A DNA stretch of 64,000 bases from an uncultured Clostridia bacterium (GTDB lineage Bacteria; Bacillota; Clostridia; Oscillospirales; Ruminococcaceae): positions 34,675 through 98,674 of the forward strand of contig CANRJA010000004.1 in assembly GCA_947630825.1 (NCBI GenBank), in the 5' to 3' direction. Shown in pieces: positions 39,565 through 51,298 of this stretch (the stretch's first letter is position 1; each line of letters starts with the position of its first letter). Position numbers and translations under genes: made by a program. The notes under the pieces are model-generated. The model was not told the origin of the DNA. It did no database searches and worked only from the letters and a program-made list of their open reading frames with translations.

Positions 39565-40164
39565 ATGGTAGAAATGAAAACTCTCAGCGATAGAGACAAG
39601 CTTGTCTACAAGTACATCAAAGAGCGCATTGAGGACGGTTATGCTCCTACCGTCAGAGAAATATGCGCCGAATTCGGATTTAAATCTTCATCTACAGGAT
39701 TTCGCTGTATAGAATCTCTAAAGGAAGCCGGACTTTTGGAAAAAGGAACAAATCAAAACCGCGCCATAAAGCTGACAGGCAAACGTGGTATGAGTATTCC
39801 GCTGGTCGGCACAGTTACCGCAGGAAAGCCGATCACCGCCATTGAAGATATAACCGATTACATCAGCTTTCAACCTGACCGGCACTATTCTAACCAGCTT
39901 TTTGCACTAAAGGTTCGCGGAGAAAGTATGATAAACGCCGCTATTTTAGACGGCGATATTGTAATTGTTGAGCAGGTTCCTGTTGCAGATAATGGCGAAA
40001 TTGTCGTTGCTCTTGTCAACAATGAGGAGGCTACCGTTAAAAGATTTTATAAAGAGAACGGACACTTCAGGCTTCAGCCTGAAAACGATACAATGGAGCC
40101 TATTATCGTTGACGAGGCAAAAATTTTGGGAAAGGTCGTAGCTGTAGTAAGATACTATGATTGA
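39565..40164 (+). CDS. lexA: LexA-family SOS repressor
   Basis: HTH GYAPTVREICAEFGFKSSSTGFRCIESL; S24 peptidase IPLVGTVTAGKP...VRGESMINAAILDGDIVIVE. Confidence 0.92.
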   Translation: MVEMKTLSDRDKLVYKYIKERIEDGYAPTVREICAEFGFKSSSTGFRCIESLKEAGLLEKGTNQNRAIKLTGKRGMSIPLVGTVTAGKPITAIEDITDYISFQPDRHYSNQLFALKVRGESMINAAILDGDIVIVEQVPVADNGEIVVALVNNEEATVKRFYKENGHFRLQPENDTMEPIIVDEAKILGKVVAVVRYYD

Positions 40165-40188
40165 TGTAAACTAATATACAACATACAT

Positions 40189-40220
40189 AAACCCTCAGAA
40201 GTTTTCTCTTCTGAGGGTTT
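40189..40220 (+). terminator. terminator of lexA
   Basis: AAACCCTCAGAAG-loop-CTTCTGAGGGTTT. Confidence 0.8.
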
Positions 40221-40282
40221 AACTTTTTGCAAAATAAAAAGAGCAAGACCTATTACGAGTCCGCTCTCTTATTAAATAAAAA

Positions 40283-40534
40283 TTACTTAACTAACTTCGC
40301 CAGCTGTGACTTCTTTCTTGCAGCTTTATTCTTGTGCATAATGCCTTTAGCAGCAGCCTGGTCAACCTTCTTTATTGCATAGGTAACTGCTTCCTTAGCG
40401 TTTGCATCGCCGTTGGCAACAGCAGTCTGAGCCTTCTTTAAAACTGTCTTTATCTCTGACTTAATGGCTTTGTTTCTGGCAGTTTTAGTGTTGATAATCT
40501 TAACCCTTTTCTTTGCTGATTTAATATTCGGCAT
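40283..40534 (-). CDS. rpsT: 30S ribosomal protein S20
   Basis: MPNIKSAKKRVKIINTKTARNKAIKSEIKTVLKKA; start corrected from 40597; SD GGAGG. Confidence 0.95.
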   Translation of the reverse strand: MPNIKSAKKRVKIINTKTARNKAIKSEIKTVLKKAQTAVANGDANAKEAVTYAIKKVDQAAAKGIMHKNKAARKKSQLAKLVK

Positions 40535-40792
40535 TTTTACACCTCCTCTGAAAAATTTACAAAAATCTCTTTTTAAGACCTCTGTAATAATTTGCACTTA
40601 TTTGCATAAGCTAATTGCATGACTGAGAGGAAAATGCAATTATTTTATAAAACAAGTCTCAAGTGATATAATAACACAATGAAAACAAAATTGCAAGCAT
40701 TTTAAGGAATTTTTTTATATACTAAATCTACAGTAATAAGCGGACTTCTCATTGTCTTATTATCTTATATGTATTTTGAAGGGAGAAAAATT

Positions 40793-41656
40793 ATGGGTAT
40801 ACGAACCGACCTTGCGCTTGAAGCAACACAGCAGCTTACTAAAACAACTCCTGTTGAGGGAATAACAAAAAATGAGTACCAAAAAGCCAATCTCAACATA
40901 ACTGAAATCATTGTTGAAACCGACTCTGCCGCACAAAACCTCGGCAAGCCCAAAGGAAAATATATAACTATTCAAAGCGAGCTTTCGCTTGAAAACCACC
41001 CTGATAATTTCAACGAGCGTGTAGACATTCTAGCTGAGGAAATAAATAAGCTGTGCGTCAACAAAGAAAATATACTTGTTATAGGTCTTGGCAACAAAAG
41101 CATAACTCCGGACAGCTTAGGTCCTGACGTTGCCGACCAGACCTTTGCGACCCGCCATATAAAACAGCTTGCAAAGGACGTTGATACATCAGACCTTTCA
41201 ACCGTTTCTGTTATAAAGACCGGAGTTTTAGGTGATACGGGAATAGAATCAAGCGAAACTGTGCGAGCCATTTGCGATATGCTCAAGCCTACTGTTATTA
41301 TCGCTATCGACGCTCTTGCCTGCTCGGAAATATCTAACCTTGGCACAACAATTCAGCTATGCGATACGGGAATCTCTCCCGGCAGCGGAGTTGAAAACGC
41401 ACGCAAGGAGCTTTCAGAGCAAACTCTGGGTGCGAAGGTCATAGCTATCGGAGTACCAACAGTCGTCGATATGCAGACTATATCGGAGTATGTGTTCGGA
41501 ACACCAGCACCAAACAAGGAAATGAACAATATGATGGTAACTCCGCGTTCTATAGACAAGCTGATAATGCGGGTTTCAAGACTTATCGCTATGGGAGTAA
41601 ACCGTGCGTTTCAACCCAATTTGTCTATTGAAGATATAACCTCGCTTGTTGAATAA
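40793..41656 (+). CDS. gpr: GPR spore germination endopeptidase
   Basis: GIRTDLALEATQ; VIGLGNKSITPDSLGPDVADQTFATRH; IDALACSE. Confidence 0.93.
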   Translation: MGIRTDLALEATQQLTKTTPVEGITKNEYQKANLNITEIIVETDSAAQNLGKPKGKYITIQSELSLENHPDNFNERVDILAEEINKLCVNKENILVIGLGNKSITPDSLGPDVADQTFATRHIKQLAKDVDTSDLSTVSVIKTGVLGDTGIESSETVRAICDMLKPTVIIAIDALACSEISNLGTTIQLCDTGISPGSGVENARKELSEQTLGAKVIAIGVPTVVDMQTISEYVFGTPAPNKEMNNMMVTPRSIDKLIMRVSRLIAMGVNRAFQPNLSIEDITSLVE

Positions 41657-41683
41657 TCCAAACAATCTAAAATTACCGCAAAA

Positions 41684-41722
41684 AACTCCTATGGTTGTTA
41701 CCATAGGAGTTCTACTATTTTT
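41684..41722. terminator. bidirectional terminator
   Basis: AACTCCTATGGT-tgtt-ACCATAGGAGTT then a T-rich run. Confidence 0.82.
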
Positions 41723-41736
41723 TTTTATTATAAAAA

Positions 41737-42432
41737 CTATTCAGCCTTTTCCTTAGGAGCTAAAACCTTATAAACAATTGCAGCCAACGCACCGCCTACA
41801 AGAGGAGCTACTATAAAAATCCAAACATTTTTGAGGGCGTCTCCGCCTGCGAAAATTGCAGGACCGATACTTCTTGCAGGGTTTACAGAGGTTCCTGTAA
41901 GACCGATGCCGAGAATATGTACAAGAGTGAGTGTAAGACCTATAATAAGTCCGCCGAAAGAACCGTGATTAGCGCTTTTTGAGGTTACGCCAATTACTGT
42001 AAGAACAAATACAAATGTCAGAACTACCTCAACGATAAGTCCTGCGATAATGCTGTCACCTACACCTGCAAGACCGTTAGAACCAAAACCGCCTGTTTTG
42101 TCCTCAATTCCGCCCAAATTAAATACTGCCGCTAAAACACCTGTTCCTGCAATAGCGCCGAGAATCTGTGCGATAACATAACCGATAAAATCAACAACTT
42201 TCATTCCTCCGCTGATTAAAACGCCGAGAGAAACCGCAGGATTAATGTGGCAACCCGAAATGTTTCCAACACAGTAAGCCATTCCAACAATAACAAGACC
42301 AAACGCCAAAGCAGTAAGAATATATCCGCTTCCGTTTGCAGCGTCACAGCCTACCAGCATTGCTGTTCCGCAGCCGAAAATTACCAAAACTGCTGTTCCG
42401 ATAAATTCGGCAATATACTTTTTGATACTCAT
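41737..42432 (-). CDS. MIP family aquaporin/glycerol channel
   Basis: Two NPA motifs: SGCHINPAVSLG and TGTSVNPARSIGPA. Confidence 0.93.
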   Translation of the reverse strand: MSIKKYIAEFIGTAVLVIFGCGTAMLVGCDAANGSGYILTALAFGLVIVGMAYCVGNISGCHINPAVSLGVLISGGMKVVDFIGYVIAQILGAIAGTGVLAAVFNLGGIEDKTGGFGSNGLAGVGDSIIAGLIVEVVLTFVFVLTVIGVTSKSANHGSFGGLIIGLTLTLVHILGIGLTGTSVNPARSIGPAIFAGGDALKNVWIFIVAPLVGGALAAIVYKVLAPKEKAE

Positions 42433-42682
42433 AAAATCTTCCTCCATCTTTATAAATACTATAAATTAAGTAAGGATTATAAATATATTGCCTATACAGA
42501 CAAAAATATATAACACTTACTTGCAAATATTGTACCATATGCTCAATAAAAAGTCCATATCTATTTTAACAATTAAATAAAAACTCTCCATTTTAAACAA
42601 ATTTTTATACAAAATCTTGACACATTATACAAAACCTTTTAAACAAACAAAAGCTGTCAGTATAGTACCGACAGCTTTATAT

Positions 42683-45316
42683 TTATTCCTCATCGTTTTC
42701 TGCATTAACTGCTTCATTTTGTTCTGCGTCTTTAGCTTCTTGTTCCTGAGCCTTTAATTCCTCCTCACTGGGCTGTTCAACTTCGGCTATTTCTGCCGAA
42801 TCATCATGCTCAGCACGGGTAAACGTAACAACGTGAGTATCTTCTTTTAGCTTCATAAGTCTTACCCCTGTCGCATATCTGCCCATTACTCTAATATCAT
42901 TCGCACGAAGCCTTATAACGACGCCGTCGCTTGAGATCATAATAATATCATCATTATCATCTACAACCTTAATACCGCAGACATATCCCTTTTTATCAGA
43001 AACCTTGTAGTTAAGCATTCCGTAACCGCCTCGATTCTGAATCCTGTAGCTATCCAGGCTGGAACGTCTTCCTAATCCCTTATCGGAAACTGTAAGAACG
43101 GTTGCGCCCTCACGAACTCTCGCCATTGAAACAACATAGTCTCCTTCACGAAGCTTGATAGCACGAACACCGTGCGCCGTTCTCGACATCGGACGCATCT
43201 GACCCTCGTTTATTCTAATAGCCTTACCCTCGTGCGTTGCGACAATAACCTCGTTTGAGCCGTCTGTCATTCTAACGCCCATTATCTCGTCGCCGTCATC
43301 AATACCAATAGCAATAAGCCCGTTCTTTCTGACGTTTTTATACTGCGATAATGGCGTACGTTTGATTTTGCCGTTTTTGGTTACCATTATAATGTACTTA
43401 CCCTCGTCAAAATCTTCGGTCTTTATCATCTGCGCAATATGCTCGCCCTCAGACAACGGCAGAATATTTACGATGTTCGTACCCCTCGAAGCCTTTGTGC
43501 CCTCAGGTATTTCATAGCATTTAAGCTTGTACATAATACCCTTGTTAGTAATGAACAAAACGTGGTCGTGAGTGGAACAGATAAACATCTCGGAGACAAA
43601 ATCGTCTTCTCTTTGCTTCATTCCCGAAACGCCCCGTCCGCCTCGGTTTTGAGCCTTATATACCGAAACAGGCATTCTCTTTATATAACCGTTATTCGTA
43701 AGCGTAACAACATTGTCCTCAACAGGAATAAGATCCTCAATGTCAACCTCTCCGCTGACATTTTCAATCGTTGTTCGTCTTTCGTCGCCGAACTTGTTCT
43801 TAATCTCATTTACCTCGTTAAGAATAATCTGAAGAACTCTTTCGTGATTTGAAAGTATATCCTCATAATCGGCAATCTTTTCTTTAAGAGCGTTAAACTC
43901 ATCGACAATTTTCTGTCTCTCTAAGCCTGTGAGCTGTCCTAAACGCATTTTTACGATTTCGTCTGCCTGAACCTCAGTCAGACCCTTAGTATGCTCGGTA
44001 AGCTCGGTATCTCCTAAAAGTATTGCCATATCCTCGTCTTTAAAACGCTCCAAGAGTCTTTGCTTGCCCTCTTGAATAGTTTTTGAAGAACGAAGAATGT
44101 TAATGACCTCGTCGATATTATCAATAGCCAGACAATAACCCTGCAAGATATGGGCTCTGTCCTTAGCCTTTTTCAAATCAAAACGCGTTCTGTTCTCAAT
44201 AACCTCGACCTGAAAATCAAGATAATGCTCAAGCATCTGCTTAAGAGTAAGTATTTTCGGAACTCCGTCAACAAGCGCAAGCATAATCGCGCCTACTGTG
44301 TCCTGAAGCTGAGTGAATGAAAACAGCTTATTCAAAACGACCTGCGGAATTGCGTCTTTTTTAAGCTCAACGACAATTCTCATACCATTTCTGTCCGATT
44401 CGTCTCGCAAATCGTGAATTCCGTCAATTCTCTTATCCTTAACAAGGTTGGCAATGCTCTCTAACAGCCTCGACTTGTTCACCATATAAGGTATCTCATG
44501 TACGAGAATACAATTTCTTCCCTTTATTTCTTCTATTGAAGTCTTAGCTCTGAGGATAATTTTACCTCTACCCGTTGCATAAGCGGCGCGAATTCCCGCT
44601 CTGCCCATAATTATTCCGCCTGTCGGGAAGTCAGGTCCCTGAATACAACCCATAAGGTCGTCAAGGGTACAATCCGGGTTTTCAACAAGAAGACTCAAAG
44701 CGTCAACGACTTCACTCAAATTATGAGGAGGTATGTTTGTCGCCATTCCGACAGCGATACCCGTTGAACCGTTTACCAAAAGCTGCGGAAAGCGGCTCGG
44801 CAAAACCTGTGGTTCTTTTAATCTGTCGTCATAGTTCGGCATAAACGGTACGGTTTCCTTGTTTATGTCGGTAAGCATGTGAACAGACATCTTTGCCATT
44901 TTTGCTTCGGTATAACGGTAAGCAGCAGGCGGATCGCCGTCTACAGAACCAAAGTTTCCGTGACCGTCAACCAACGGATAACGCAAAGAAAAACTTTGCG
45001 CCATACGCACAAGCGCGTCGTAGACAGACGCGTCTCCGTGAGGATGGTACCTACCCAAAACCGCTCCAACTGTATCGGCACATTTTCTGTAAGCCTTATC
45101 GGGAGTTATTCCGTTTTCGTGCAAGGTGTATAAAATTCTTCTGTGAACCGGCTTTAATCCGTCGCGGACATCAGGCAGTGCACGTGAAACAATAACCGCC
45201 ATAGAATACTGAATAAACGAGCTTTTCATTTCCTTTTCAATATCCCTGACGATTAGTTTATTATCGAAATTACCGTTATCTATAAAAGCCTTATCTTGTG
45301 TTTCGCTCTCTGACAC
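42683..45316 (-). CDS. gyrA: DNA gyrase subunit A
   Basis: [28 protein letters not shown]-type motif, [10 protein letters not shown]-like C-terminal repeats, acidic tail. Confidence 0.96.
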   Translation of the reverse strand: [877 protein letters not shown]

Positions 45317-45340
45317 AATATCACTCTCTTTTCATATTTT

Positions 45341-46030
45341 TTATCCGTTTGTTTTAATTTCCTCTTTTTCAAAATCATCGCCCAGCTTTAAATCAAATAC
45401 ATATGAAAGCTGTTTTATTTCACTTTCAGTCATACATCTTTTTGGCAGAACGTAAATTGATTCTTTTTTCAAAAATATAACAAACATATTTTCTTTTTCC
45501 AAAACCGATAGTCCGGTATCGCTAAAGTCAACTACTTTCGGCGGAATTTTAACAGGCTCTTCTCCTTCTTTTATAGCCTCGTCTATTTCCTCCTGAGGAA
45601 TAACCGTTTCGATTGTAAACTTGTTTTCGTAAAGTTTAAAAATATACCTGTCGTCCTCAAGCGGTTTTAAAGACTGTATAAGCGTTTTTCTTATCTTTAT
45701 CGGGTTGTACCAGACGATAAAAATTACCGCCAGACATACCACAAAACAAAGCCAAGAGGCAAAATTGTCCGGCGCATTTACTATTTGATAAATAAACAAA
45801 AGCGCCAAAATTCCAAAAGCAACTGTTTTTAATATGTTGGATTTTAAAATATACTTTTTCTGAAAGGTAATAAACGCCTCTTCTTCCTCGGTGTTTTTTA
45901 TATTATAAGCTACCGAAAGATTTGGGTTTACCTCCTCAAACGACTCATTAATTTCTTCAACCGTTTGCTTACTTAACTCATTAAGCTGTTTATCAAGCGT
46001 TGATTTTTCTGTATTGTTTTCTTTGCTCAT
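45341..46030 (-). CDS. membrane protein with YcxB-like C-terminal domain
   Basis: Two TM helices then KLYENKFTIETV...VVDFSDTGLSVLEKENMFVIFLKKESIYVLPKRCMTESE. Confidence 0.65.
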   Translation of the reverse strand: MSKENNTEKSTLDKQLNELSKQTVEEINESFEEVNPNLSVAYNIKNTEEEEAFITFQKKYILKSNILKTVAFGILALLFIYQIVNAPDNFASWLCFVVCLAVIFIVWYNPIKIRKTLIQSLKPLEDDRYIFKLYENKFTIETVIPQEEIDEAIKEGEEPVKIPPKVVDFSDTGLSVLEKENMFVIFLKKESIYVLPKRCMTESEIKQLSYVFDLKLGDDFEKEEIKTNG

Positions 46031-46066
46031 ACTAAATTAATACCCCTTAAGGAGTATTCCTCCCTC
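46031..46066 (-). promoter_or_regulatory. structured SD/anti-SD leader motif, copy 3
   Basis: Minus strand GAGGGAGGAATACTCCTTAAGGGGTATTAATTTAGT directly before ATG; hairpin ATACTCC-ttaa-GGGGTAT. Confidence 0.6.
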
Positions 46067-46126
46067 AAAATTTTTTACACGATTAAACATTCAACTGTTT
46101 AAAATTAAAGTATTTTATCCTCTCTT

Positions 46127-48160
<2,034 letters not shown>

Positions 48161-48167
48161 TTAAATT

Positions 48168-48419
48168 TCATTTCAAAAACCGCTTTTTTAACGTAGCTGT
48201 TGATATCTGAGAAATATAAACTGTTTCGTTTAAATCTTCATCTAAACAAACAATAAAGCTCTTAGGCAATTCATAAGAAACATTAACAATTCTTTTGGTT
48301 TTCTCCGCATTACCTAAAAACTCTTTTGTAAACTTTGATATTGACGATTTTTCAATATCAAAAATTCCGATAAGGTTTTTAGTATTTATTAAAACATCGT
48401 TGCCAAGATGCAAAAACAT
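48168..48419 (-). CDS. remB: extracellular matrix regulator RemB/DUF370 family
   Basis: MFLHLGNDVLINTKNLIGIFDIEKSSISKFTKEFL, gene order recF-remB-gyrB; start corrected from 48440. Confidence 0.85.
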   Translation of the reverse strand: MFLHLGNDVLINTKNLIGIFDIEKSSISKFTKEFLGNAEKTKRIVNVSYELPKSFIVCLDEDLNETVYISQISTATLKKRFLK

Positions 48420-48442
48420 ATTTGTCCTTTCTATTTTCAATC

Positions 48443-49567
48443 TTACTTCTTGTTGTTTATAATGTTACCGCTTTTTATATAAAAGGTCTTGCCCGTGTTT
48501 TCTTGAAGTTTTATATCCTCACAGCAGGTAATAAAAACCTGCATATCTGAAATTCTCGATAAAACAAACTCCTGCCGTTTAGCATCAAGCTCTGACAAAA
48601 CATCGTCAAGCAAAATAATTGGCGCCTCTTTTGTTTCTTCAAACAAAATATAAGCCTGAGCTATTTTAAAAACCAGAGCAACCGATCTGCATTGTCCCTG
48701 AGAGCCAAACTCACGGCAGTTAAGACCGTTTATAAATGATATTAAATCATCTCTTTGAACTCCTATTGTTGTAAATCCCGCTTTTATGTCCTCATGTCTC
48801 GACTTTCTTAGCTTTAATAAATATTCATCTGCCATTTCGCCTTTATAGTCACTTCTGTTTTCTAAATCTTCAAAAACTGTTGATTTATAAAAAACATCAA
48901 GATTTTCTTTTCCATGAGAAATTTCATTATAGAGCCTTTTTGCAAATATATTTAATTTCTTTGTATAAGCATATCTTATAACAGAAATATAAGAGCCGAG
49001 CCGAGCCATCTGTTCATCCCAAACGTCAAGCTCATCAGCCGACGATTTACCTATACCTATATTTTTTAAAAGAACATTCCTCTGGTTTAATATTTCGTCA
49101 TATTGAAATAAAACCTTTCTGTAGGAATTCTTGATTTGCGAAGCGCAAACGTCTATAAATTTTCTCCTGTTTTCAGGAAAACCCTTTGAAATAAACAAAT
49201 CCTCAGGTGTAAAAACAACGCAGCACAGATTTCCAAACAAATCAGACGGATTTTTAAGAGGAACACCGTTTAATTTAATATTTTTATCTTTTATATTTGG
49301 CTTTGCAAGTCTATATTCTATTTTTTGATTTCTGAAATTGTTTGAAAATAAAATTTGCACATAAAAGCTTTGCTTATCTAAATTTATTAAATCCTTATCC
49401 TTTGAATTTCTAAAGCTCCTCAGACCGCTGCAAAGCCAAATTGCCTCAATTAAATTTGTTTTTCCCTGAGCGTTGTCACCGCAAATCACATTTATCCGTT
49501 TATCAGCATCAATATTTATAGATGATAAATTTTTAAATCCATCAATTTTTATATTTGATATAAACAT
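48443..49567 (-). CDS. recF: DNA replication/repair protein RecF
   Basis: IDGFKNLSSINIDADKRINVICGDNAQGKTNLIEAIW; LLDDVLSELDAKRQEFV. Confidence 0.95.
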   Translation of the reverse strand: MFISNIKIDGFKNLSSINIDADKRINVICGDNAQGKTNLIEAIWLCSGLRSFRNSKDKDLINLDKQSFYVQILFSNNFRNQKIEYRLAKPNIKDKNIKLNGVPLKNPSDLFGNLCCVVFTPEDLFISKGFPENRRKFIDVCASQIKNSYRKVLFQYDEILNQRNVLLKNIGIGKSSADELDVWDEQMARLGSYISVIRYAYTKKLNIFAKRLYNEISHGKENLDVFYKSTVFEDLENRSDYKGEMADEYLLKLRKSRHEDIKAGFTTIGVQRDDLISFINGLNCREFGSQGQCRSVALVFKIAQAYILFEETKEAPIILLDDVLSELDAKRQEFVLSRISDMQVFITCCEDIKLQENTGKTFYIKSGNIINNKK

Positions 49568-49570
49568 AAA

Positions 49571-49789
49571 TTAAATAATTTCAATCTCCACATTTAATTC
49601 TTCAATGGTGACAATATCTCCGACCCGTACTTTTTTACCTCGCATAGTACAAACCTCACCGTTAAATTTAACAGCACCGTCTTTGATTATCTCTTTAGCA
49701 ATACCGCCTGTTTCAACTACGCCGGAATATTTTAATAGCGAATCAAGTTTTATAAATTCCGTATTGATTTTAATTTGTTCTCTATCCAT
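49571..49789 (-). CDS. S4-domain RNA-binding protein (YaaA/RlbA)
   Basis: [47 protein letters not shown] between dnaN and recF. Confidence 0.9.
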   Translation of the reverse strand: MDREQIKINTEFIKLDSLLKYSGVVETGGIAKEIIKDGAVKFNGEVCTMRGKKVRVGDIVTIEELNVEIEII

Positions 49790-49797
49790 TTCAGCTG

Positions 49798-50904
49798 CTA
49801 TTCGCCTTTCAGTCTGACAGGCAAAACTAAAAATGTATAATTATCTGAATTTAACGGAACAATTTTCATAGGAAGATTTCCGCCGTTCATTTGAAGTTTG
49901 ACCTTGTCGTCTGTAATAGTTTTTAGCGGATCAAGCAAAAACTTGCAATTAAAACCAATTTCAATCATCGGTCCTGTTATGTCAACGCTAATTTCATCGC
50001 TTATTTTTCCAATTGAAGTCGAACAGGAAAGATTTAACTGCCCATTATCAAAAATACATCTTACTGGGCTTTTAACTCTTTCATTAATCAAAAGTGACGC
50101 TCTTTCCAAGCAATCAATCATATCCTTTGTATTTACAATGACCTCTGTGTTGCAAGTTTTTGGAATGGAGCCTTTATAATTATGAAACTCACCTTCAATA
50201 AGTCTTGAATATACCAAATAACCCGATATATCAAAAATTATATGTTTTTTAGAAATATAAATTATACAGTTTTCATCTTCCTCTTCGTTAAGAAGCTTTA
50301 TAACCTCTCTCAAAGCGTTTGATGGTACTACAAATTTGTAATCATTTGCAGTATTGATATTTTCAGTTCTCACAGCAAGTCTGTATCCGTCAAGAGAGAC
50401 CATATTGAAAACTCCGTCTTGAATCTCAAAAAGCTCTCCCTTTAAAATCGGCTTTGTGTCAACAACTGCCACTGCAAATATTGTCTGCCTTATCATATCC
50501 TTTAAAACGCCCTGAGCAATCGCAAATTTTTCTTCACTGTCAGCCTCAGGAAGTTCAGGATATTCATCAGCAGTCATTGCACTTACTGTATATTCAGTTG
50601 CACCGCCCGAAATCTTAACCTGCATACTTGAGTTTACTTCAATAAGTACATCTTCTGTAGGCATTCTTTTAATAATATCAGAAAGCAGTCTTGAATTTAC
50701 AATAAATTCTCCTATATCTTCAGATTTAACAGAAATCTCAGTTCTGATACCTATTTCCAAATCATAGCCTGTCAACTCTAAAATGTTATTTTGAAGTTTC
50801 ATTTTTATTCCTTCTAACGCAGGAATAGAAGATTTATCAGAGGCTGCTTTTGAAACATTTATAACAGCTTCATATAAACTTTGTTTATTACATATTAATT
50901 TCAT
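49798..50904 (-). CDS. dnaN: DNA polymerase III beta clamp
   Basis: [35 protein letters not shown]...[14 protein letters not shown]; start corrected from 50997, with AAGGAG SD. Confidence 0.95.
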   Translation of the reverse strand: MKLICNKQSLYEAVINVSKAASDKSSIPALEGIKMKLQNNILELTGYDLEIGIRTEISVKSEDIGEFIVNSRLLSDIIKRMPTEDVLIEVNSSMQVKISGGATEYTVSAMTADEYPELPEADSEEKFAIAQGVLKDMIRQTIFAVAVVDTKPILKGELFEIQDGVFNMVSLDGYRLAVRTENINTANDYKFVVPSNALREVIKLLNEEEDENCIIYISKKHIIFDISGYLVYSRLIEGEFHNYKGSIPKTCNTEVIVNTKDMIDCLERASLLINERVKSPVRCIFDNGQLNLSCSTSIGKISDEISVDITGPMIEIGFNCKFLLDPLKTITDDKVKLQMNGGNLPMKIVPLNSDNYTFLVLPVRLKGE

Positions 50905-50976
50905 AATAAATTTCTCCTTGAAAAATAAATAATATAAATAATAAATATAGTAGTAGTAGTAGAGGCTGTTTAAAAC
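50905..50976. other. candidate oriC unwinding element (AT-rich DUE plus DnaA-trio-like repeat)
   Basis: In dnaA direction: CAGCCT-(CTA)5-TATTTATTATTTATATTATTTATTTTTC; TAG repeat at 50948..50962. Confidence 0.65.
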
Positions 50977-51298
50977 TATAAAAACTGTCTCAAACACCGT
51001 CTGCTGCTTACTTTATTTATAAACAAACTTTTAATCAGAATATAATCGTTTTAACATACGCTAATTTTAATTAACATTTTTAAACCGCTTTTAACTGTTA
51101 AAATTGAAAACTTTTATGATTTATTTTGAAAACTTAAAATTAAATTCAAATATACAAAATTCAAATTTAAAAAGTTGATTATTCATTTGTTAATATAGTA
51201 GAATATAATTTATAATTGGTTGCTTTGGCAGTTGAATTCAATAATCTTAATAAAATGTAGTTGTTTAAAATAGTGTTGAAAATTATGAATATATTAGT

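Noticed and set aside
43439-43852. 137-aa plus-strand ORF within gyrA
   Set aside because: Antisense to a well-conserved gyrA coding region; no family signature.
45176-45191. Possible parS (CAGTGCACGTGAAACA) inside gyrA
   Set aside because: Only the right half-site (CACGTGAAACA) matches the palindrome; likely coincidental coding sequence.
50905-50997. N-terminal extension of DnaN (MFETVFIVLNSLYYYYYIYYLYYLFFKEKFI)
   Set aside because: The poly-Tyr stretch is translation of the (CTA)n trio and AT-rich region; the true DnaN start MKLICNKQ has a good SD at 50904.
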